From VRUE01 sp963703235 (GTDB taxonomy: Bacteria > Actinomycetota > Thermoleophilia > Solirubrobacterales > 70-9), in NCBI GenBank assembly GCA_963703235.1, contig OY969802.1, positions 62,001 to 126,000 of the forward strand: 64,000 nucleotides of DNA, in the 5' to 3' direction. The first letter of the stretch is position 1. Every line of letters starts with the position of its first letter. Both the position numbers and the translations under genes were made by a program. The notes beneath the pieces were generated by a model. It was not told the origin of the DNA. It searched no databases and saw nothing but the letters and a program-made list of their open reading frames with translations. Below, piece by piece: positions 59,628 through 64,000 of this stretch.

Positions 59628-61079
59628 TCAGCAGCGCCGGTAGAGAACCCAGGACTCGTTGTCGGCGACCCGCTTGAAGCCGGGCGGCGGGACCGTCGTC
59701 TCGAAACGGGCGGGGTCGTTGGGGTCGAGGATGAAGTTGTGGATCGTGAAGGGGCTGGCCGGTTCGAGGAAGTAGCCGCGGCGGGGCTGGCGCTGCTCGC
59801 TGGAGCTGACGACTGCGCTGGGGCGGACATCGAGGTCGAAGGCGAGGCGGGGGACGGCGCGGTGGTTGGGGACGGAGATCGGCAGGCAGAGCGGCTCGAA
59901 GGCGCCGAACTCGGTCAGGTCGTCGAGGTCGGACTCGATCTCGCTCTGGTTGGTGAGGTCGGTGTCGACCCGCGCCAAGAGGTCGTACTGGCTCGGCCCC
60001 CAGGCGACGAACATCAGCGCCACGATCGCGGCGAAGGCCTGCCACGGGCGGCGCCAGGGGTGATCGCGCTCCAGCAGCCTCCAGCCGAGCAGGGTCAGCG
60101 CCGCAAAGACGGCGAGGATCGCCGCCGCGAGCATCGTGTAGCGGGGGATGATCGCCAGCCCGGCGCAGGCGAGGACCGCGAAGGCGGCGAGCGCGAGGGC
60201 GGCGGCGGCGATGCCGATCGTGCTGCGGCGGCGCAGGAAGGCGAGGCCGAGGGCGACGCCGCCGGCAGCGCCGACCATGCCCGGCCACTGCAGCACCTCG
60301 CCAAGGCGTCGCGGCCCGTAGAGGACGAGGTCGACCGGCCCGGTTTGCCGCTCCAGCGTCTCGACCGTCTCGCGGGTGCCGGTGAAGGAGTAGGTCGGGC
60401 TCGCCGCGGTGATCCAGTCGAATAGCGCCCAGCCCACCGGACCTACGAGGGCGAGCGCCGTCAAGCCGGCCAGCTCCTGCCTGCTTCGGTGGCCGCGGAG
60501 TGCTAGGTAGGCCAGGTAGGCGATCGAGAACAGCCAGGCCTCGGGGCGGAGCAGGCCCGCCAGGGCCAGTAGCGCGAGGACGGGCCAGCCGGCTCGCGGT
60601 CGTTTGGTCTCGATGACGAGGGCCGCGAGGACGAGGGCGATGTAGGGGATGTCGACGTAGGCGCGCAGTCCGTTCGAGAGGTAGGGGGCGCGGGTGAGGA
60701 CGATCAGCGCCGCGATGGCGCCGATCGGGCGGTCGAACCAGAGCGAGCCGAGCCGGTAGACGAGGTAGCCGACCAGGCCCAGCGAGACGTAGGCGACGAC
60801 CATCGTCAGGTCGATCGCGCCGTCGCCGAACGGCGCCGTCACCAGGCCGAACAGTTCGGCGAGGGGGTGCGGGGTGGGGGGCAGGGCTGCGTCCCGGTCG
60901 GGGCGCAGCCCGTCGGCCAGTTCGGTCCCCCAGAGGAGGCTGTAGATCGTGTCGTAGTTCGGGAAGCCGAGCGGGAAGAGCAGCAGCAGGACCGCCACGA
61001 CCGCCGCGACCCAGGCGGCGGGCGTCAACCAGTTGCGGGCCCCCGGCGGCACCGGGGCACGGTATCGGCGGGGATACAC
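59628..61079 (-). CDS. Membrane glycosyltransferase-like protein (GT-C fold)
   Basis: 483 residues from GTG 61079 (GTG 61052 is an alternative that leaves more room for promoters). About ten helices; the first outside loop has an FPNYDTIYSLLWGTELADGL acidic segment and TRAPYLSNGLRAYVDIPYIA, the layout of GT-C type mannosyl/arabinosyltransferases using lipid-linked sugar. The C-terminal 130 residues are soluble. Donor and acceptor unknown. Only 8 bases separate it from the divergent dnaX. Confidence 0.65.
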   Translation of the reverse strand: MYPRRYRAPVPPGARNWLTPAAWVAAVVAVLLLLFPLGFPNYDTIYSLLWGTELADGLRPDRDAALPPTPHPLAELFGLVTAPFGDGAIDLTMVVAYVSLGLVGYLVYRLGSLWFDRPIGAIAALIVLTRAPYLSNGLRAYVDIPYIALVLAALVIETKRPRAGWPVLALLALAGLLRPEAWLFSIAYLAYLALRGHRSRQELAGLTALALVGPVGWALFDWITAASPTYSFTGTRETVETLERQTGPVDLVLYGPRRLGEVLQWPGMVGAAGGVALGLAFLRRRSTIGIAAAALALAAFAVLACAGLAIIPRYTMLAAAILAVFAALTLLGWRLLERDHPWRRPWQAFAAIVALMFVAWGPSQYDLLARVDTDLTNQSEIESDLDDLTEFGAFEPLCLPISVPNHRAVPRLAFDLDVRPSAVVSSSEQRQPRRGYFLEPASPFTIHNFILDPNDPARFETTVPPPGFKRVADNESWVLYRRC

Positions 61080-61087
61080 TGGCCGCA

Positions 61088-62953
61088 GTGCCGTCCCCCG
61101 CCGACTCGACCTCTCTCTACCGCCGCCATCGCCCCGGTTCCTTCGAGGAGGTGGTGGGCCAGCAGCACGTGGTCCGTACCCTGCGCAACGCGGTCGAGGG
61201 GGGCAAGGTCCACCACGCCTATCTCTTCGTCGGCTCGCGCGGGACCGGCAAGACCTCGATGGCGAAGATCCTCGCCCGCTCGCTCAACTGCGAGCGCGGC
61301 GGGCCGACGGTCAGCCCCTGCGGCGAGTGCGAGTCCTGCCTGACGATCGCCGCCGGCACCTCGGTCGACGTGATCGAGATGGACGCCGCCTCCAACCGCT
61401 CGGTCGACGACATCCGCGATCTGCGCGAACGAGTGGCCTACGCGCCGGCCGGCGGGCGCTGGAAGGTCTACATCCTCGACGAGGCGCACATGCTGACCAA
61501 AGAGGCCTGGAACGCCTTCCTGAAGACGCTGGAGGAGCCGCCGCCGAACACGGTCTTCGTGCTCGCCACCACCGAGTCGCACAAGGTGATGGCGACGATC
61601 GCCGATCGCTGCCAGCGCTTCGACTTCCAGCGCCCCTCGCTGGAGCAGATCGACGAGGTGCTGACCCGGGTCGCTGAGAAGGAGAAGATCGAGGTCGACG
61701 AGGGCGCATTGGCGCTGATTGCCCGCTCGGCTTCTGGCAGCTTCCGCGACGCCCTCGGCACGCTTGATCAGCTGGTGGCTTATCAGGGATTCGGTGGCTC
61801 TGGGACTTTCGGCGGGGAGGGGAACTTCGGGGAAGACCGGGTCACCCTCGACGCGGTGCTGGAGGTGCTCGGCGCCGCCGACGCAGAGCTCTTGTTCGGT
61901 GCCGTCGACGCGGTCGTCGCCGAGGACCCGAAGGGGGTCCTGCTCGCGGTCGAGGAGATGGCGCGCTCCGGCCGCGATCCGGCTCAGTTCGCCCGCGACC
62001 TGCTCGGCCACCTACGCCACTTGCTGGTCACCCAAACTGTTGGCGAGGTGCCCAATACCTTCGTCGTCACCGCCACCGACGCCGACCGGCTAGTCGTCCA
62101 GGCGAACGCGATCGGCCCCGCGACTTTGGTGCGCACGATCGACGAGCTGGCGGCGGCGCTGACCGCGGTGCGCGAGGGGGACGACGCCCGCATGGCCGTC
62201 GAGATCGCGCTGCTGAAAGCAGCCCGTCCCGATCTCGATCCGTCGGTGGAGGGCCTGCTCCGGCGCATCGAGCGGTTGGAGAAGGCCGACTCGGGCGAGG
62301 ATGGGCCGCGGGTCCTGTCGCGGGAGGAGGGGGGTGCTGCGGGCGAGGGCGTCCTCGACCCCCCTCCTCCCACGCCACCCCCGGCAGGAAGCTCCCTGGA
62401 AGACGCGCCCGAAGCAGCTTCGTCAGCCGAAAGCGACTCTCCCGCGGGTGACGCGGCGGGTGTGTCCGGCGAGGAGCGGCGTCCTGTTTTTCGCCCCAAC
62501 GACTCAGCGAGTGACGCACAGTCTCCTGGCGAAAAACCCAGCGACGAGCCGGATACACCCGCCGCGTCAGGACCCGCGGGCGGAGTTGCTCTCGACCTTG
62601 ACCAGATCGTTCGCGTATGGCCGGCTGTGCTTGAGCAGCTGCATCAGTCCGCGCCGGCGCTGGCCGCTTCGTTCGAGGGGGCTCGGCCAACGGCGGTCGA
62701 CGGCGGGGAGCGGACGGTGACGGTCGGATTCCCAGCGGACCACACCTTCAACAAGCGCAAGGCGGAAGCGCCGGACAAGCGCGAGCAGTTCGTCGATGCG
62801 CTTGCGGCTGTTTTGGGCCAGCCTTTGCTCCCGGTCTACGTCGTCCTCGATGGCGAGACCACGGACGGGAGCGCTGCCCCGGAGGCCGGGCCGGACCACG
62901 ACGCGCTGGTGGAGAAGTTCAAAAGCGAGTTCGACGCGGAGGAGGTCGGCTGA
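61088..62953 (+). CDS. dnaX: DNA polymerase III subunit gamma/tau
   Basis: 621 residues from GTG 61088. Clamp-loader ATPase: YRRHRPGSFEEVVGQQHVVR, Walker A GSRGTGKTSMAKILAR, a zinc module CGECESC, Walker B YILDEAHML, sensor motif SGSFRDALGTLDQLVAYQGF. The Pro/Ser-rich linker (about 400-500) and C-terminal domain bind other polymerase subunits. Followed by ybaB with an ATGA overlap. Confidence 0.95.
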   Translation: MPSPADSTSLYRRHRPGSFEEVVGQQHVVRTLRNAVEGGKVHHAYLFVGSRGTGKTSMAKILARSLNCERGGPTVSPCGECESCLTIAAGTSVDVIEMDAASNRSVDDIRDLRERVAYAPAGGRWKVYILDEAHMLTKEAWNAFLKTLEEPPPNTVFVLATTESHKVMATIADRCQRFDFQRPSLEQIDEVLTRVAEKEKIEVDEGALALIARSASGSFRDALGTLDQLVAYQGFGGSGTFGGEGNFGEDRVTLDAVLEVLGAADAELLFGAVDAVVAEDPKGVLLAVEEMARSGRDPAQFARDLLGHLRHLLVTQTVGEVPNTFVVTATDADRLVVQANAIGPATLVRTIDELAAALTAVREGDDARMAVEIALLKAARPDLDPSVEGLLRRIERLEKADSGEDGPRVLSREEGGAAGEGVLDPPPPTPPPAGSSLEDAPEAASSAESDSPAGDAAGVSGEERRPVFRPNDSASDAQSPGEKPSDEPDTPAASGPAGGVALDLDQIVRVWPAVLEQLHQSAPALAASFEGARPTAVDGGERTVTVGFPADHTFNKRKAEAPDKREQFVDALAAVLGQPLLPVYVVLDGETTDGSAAPEAGPDHDALVEKFKSEFDAEEVG

Positions 62954-63288
62954 TGGCGAGGGGAGGAGGCCCGGGCGGCTTCGACGTCAACGCCCTGATG
63001 AAACAGGCGCAGCAGATGCAGCAGCAGATGCTGGAGGCGCAGGAGAAGCTCAAAGACGAGGTGGTCGAGGCGAGCGCCGGCGGCGGCATGGTCAAGGTGA
63101 AGATGGGCGGTGACCTGACCCTGCGCGAGATCTCGATCGACCCCGAGGCGATCGACCCCGAGGAGGCGGAGATGCTCGCCGACATGGTCCAGGCGGCAGT
63201 CAACGAGGCGCTGCGCGCCGCCCAGGACCTGGCTGCCTCGAAGATGGGCGGCGTCACCGGTGGCCTCGGGGGCCTGCCGGGGCTCTGA
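62953..63288 (+). CDS. ybaB: YbaB/EbfC nucleoid-associated protein
   Basis: 111 residues. Core MKQAQQMQQQMLEAQEKLKD, then SAGGGMVKVKMGGDLTLREI and MLADMVQAAVNEALRAAQDL, standard for the dnaX-linked DNA-binding protein. Start overlaps the dnaX stop. recR, its usual follower, is not next. Confidence 0.95.
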   Translation: MARGGGPGGFDVNALMKQAQQMQQQMLEAQEKLKDEVVEASAGGGMVKVKMGGDLTLREISIDPEAIDPEEAEMLADMVQAAVNEALRAAQDLAASKMGGVTGGLGGLPGL

Positions 63289-64000
63289 TGCACGACTACG
63301 TGATCGTCGGAGCGGGCTCGGCCGGGTGCGTCCTCGCGGCCCGACTCTCGGAGGACCCGGACGTCAGCGTGCTGCTGCTGGAGGCGGGGCCGCCCGACGT
63401 CAAGGAGAACATCCACGTCCCGCTCGGCTACCTGAAGCTGGCGCGGACCGAGGTCGACTGGGACTACGCGACGGCGCCGGAGCCGAACTGCAACGGCCGC
63501 CACATCGCGCTGCCGCGCGGCAAGGTGCTGGGTGGCTCCTCCTCGATCAACGCGATGATCTACATCCGCGGCAACCGCCTCGACTACGACGGCTGGGGGG
63601 CGCCGGGCTGGGTCTGGGACGACCTCTTCCCCTACTTCCTCAAGGCCGAGGACAACGAGCGCGGGGCCTCGGAGTGGCACGCGATCGGCGGGCCGCTGCC
63701 GGTCTCCGACCAGCGCTCCGGCAACGCGATCACCCCGGCCTTCGTCGAGGCCGGGGTGGAGGCCGGGGTGGCCCGCAACGAGGACTTCAACGGCGCCGAG
63801 CAGGACGGGGTCGGCATGTACCAGGTGACCCAGCGCGGCGGCATGCGCGCCAGCGCCGCGGTCGCCTACCTGCACCCGGCGATGGAGCGTCCCAACCTGA
63901 CCGTGATGCCCTACACGCACGTCAACCGGGTGCTGTTCGAGGGTACGCGGGCGGTCGGGGTCGAAACGACCCGGCTGGGCGAGGTGCAGGAGCTGCGAGC
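63288..64000 (+). CDS. GMC oxidoreductase (choline dehydrogenase-like), 5' part
   Basis: 237 residues visible; the gene runs off the window. ATG 63288 overlaps the ybaB stop. FAD-binding N-terminus YVIVGAGSAGCVLAARLSED, then VLLLEAGP, PRGKVLGGSSSINAMIYIRG (GMC signature 1) and FNGAEQDGVGMYQVTQRGGM. Typical substrates are choline, alcohols or sugars; which one cannot be told here. It is unusual directly after ybaB. Confidence 0.92.
   Translation, partial: MHDYVIVGAGSAGCVLAARLSEDPDVSVLLLEAGPPDVKENIHVPLGYLKLARTEVDWDYATAPEPNCNGRHIALPRGKVLGGSSSINAMIYIRGNRLDYDGWGAPGWVWDDLFPYFLKAEDNERGASEWHAIGGPLPVSDQRSGNAITPAFVEAGVEAGVARNEDFNGAEQDGVGMYQVTQRGGMRASAAVAYLHPAMERPNLTVMPYTHVNRVLFEGTRAVGVETTRLGEVQELR

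Overview
This 64 kb window is high-GC chromosomal DNA of an actinobacterial type. GTG and TTG starts are common and genes are packed with 1-4 base overlaps. A large-type SRP RNA, a zinc-lipoprotein-rich secretome with lysine/arginine-rich C-termini, several GxxHPxR-type winged-helix paralogues, a FolE2-type GTP cyclohydrolase and a Cys-rich RTX-like protein point to the class Thermoleophilia (Solirubrobacterales-like). That placement is inference, not a database result. No plasmid origin, rRNA operon or CRISPR array is visible. Six complete tRNA genes are present: Ser-GCT, Ser-TGA, Ser-CGA, Thr-CGT, Tyr-GTA and Val-CAC.

Layout. 1-4.8 kb: 3' part of a P450, an amino acid deaminase/aldolase, a sugar-lactone oxidase-type flavoprotein and an MFS pump. 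4.95-7.85 kb: a 2.9 kb element bounded by a 42-bp duplication of the tRNA-Ser(TGA) 3' end, carrying phage-type zinc-finger proteins and a winged-helix regulator. 7.9-16.7 kb: a large unknown membrane protein, a cellulose-synthase-like glycosyltransferase with a PilZ domain, envelope proteins, and a ThiF/E1-like enzyme with a PqqD-like N-terminus. 16.9-25 kb: two more winged-helix regulators, a family-5 uracil-DNA glycosylase, ferritin-like lipoprotein, MmpL-type exporter, phosphatidylglycerophosphate synthase, FolE2 and the principal sigma factor. 26-34.6 kb: SDR/MerR pair, three TetR regulators, a frameshifted dCTP deaminase, YtoQ, an intein-bearing radical SAM protein under a LexA-type box, and an ATP-dependent DNA ligase. 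34.6-41.3 kb: an MFS plus oligopeptide ABC importer operon that runs into the ligase. 41.7-50.1 kb: HD-GYP protein, alcohol dehydrogenase, GntR regulator with two YrbE/MlaE permeases, GST, pterin dehydratase, ArfB-like release factor. 50.1-52.7 kb: a second tRNA-bounded element (44-bp duplication of the tRNA-Val 3' end). 52.8-64 kb: antiporter, secreted proteins, SRP RNA, an ABC-2 exporter, a frameshifted M11-type metalloprotease, and dnaX-ybaB followed by a GMC oxidoreductase that runs off the window.

The most interesting region is the 2.5 kb tRNA-Val element. It holds a class III nucleotide cyclase resembling the Pycsar anti-phage pyrimidine cyclases, broken by two single-base frameshifts, together with a RelE-type toxin-antitoxin pair with its own operator, a second toxin-like pair and a (GTC)11 microsatellite. 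Neither tRNA-bounded element encodes a recognisable integrase, so both look like small satellites or remnants moved in trans. Other notable points are an intein whose +1 residue is the third radical-SAM cluster cysteine, a 49-bp palindromic repeat present twice, a 149-bp element with perfect 31-bp terminal inverted repeats, and a 26-bp tandem duplication that has removed the stop codon of a GST gene.

Five single-base frameshifts and one in-frame stop occur in otherwise well-formed genes. Some may be assembly errors, so pseudogene calls should be checked against reads.
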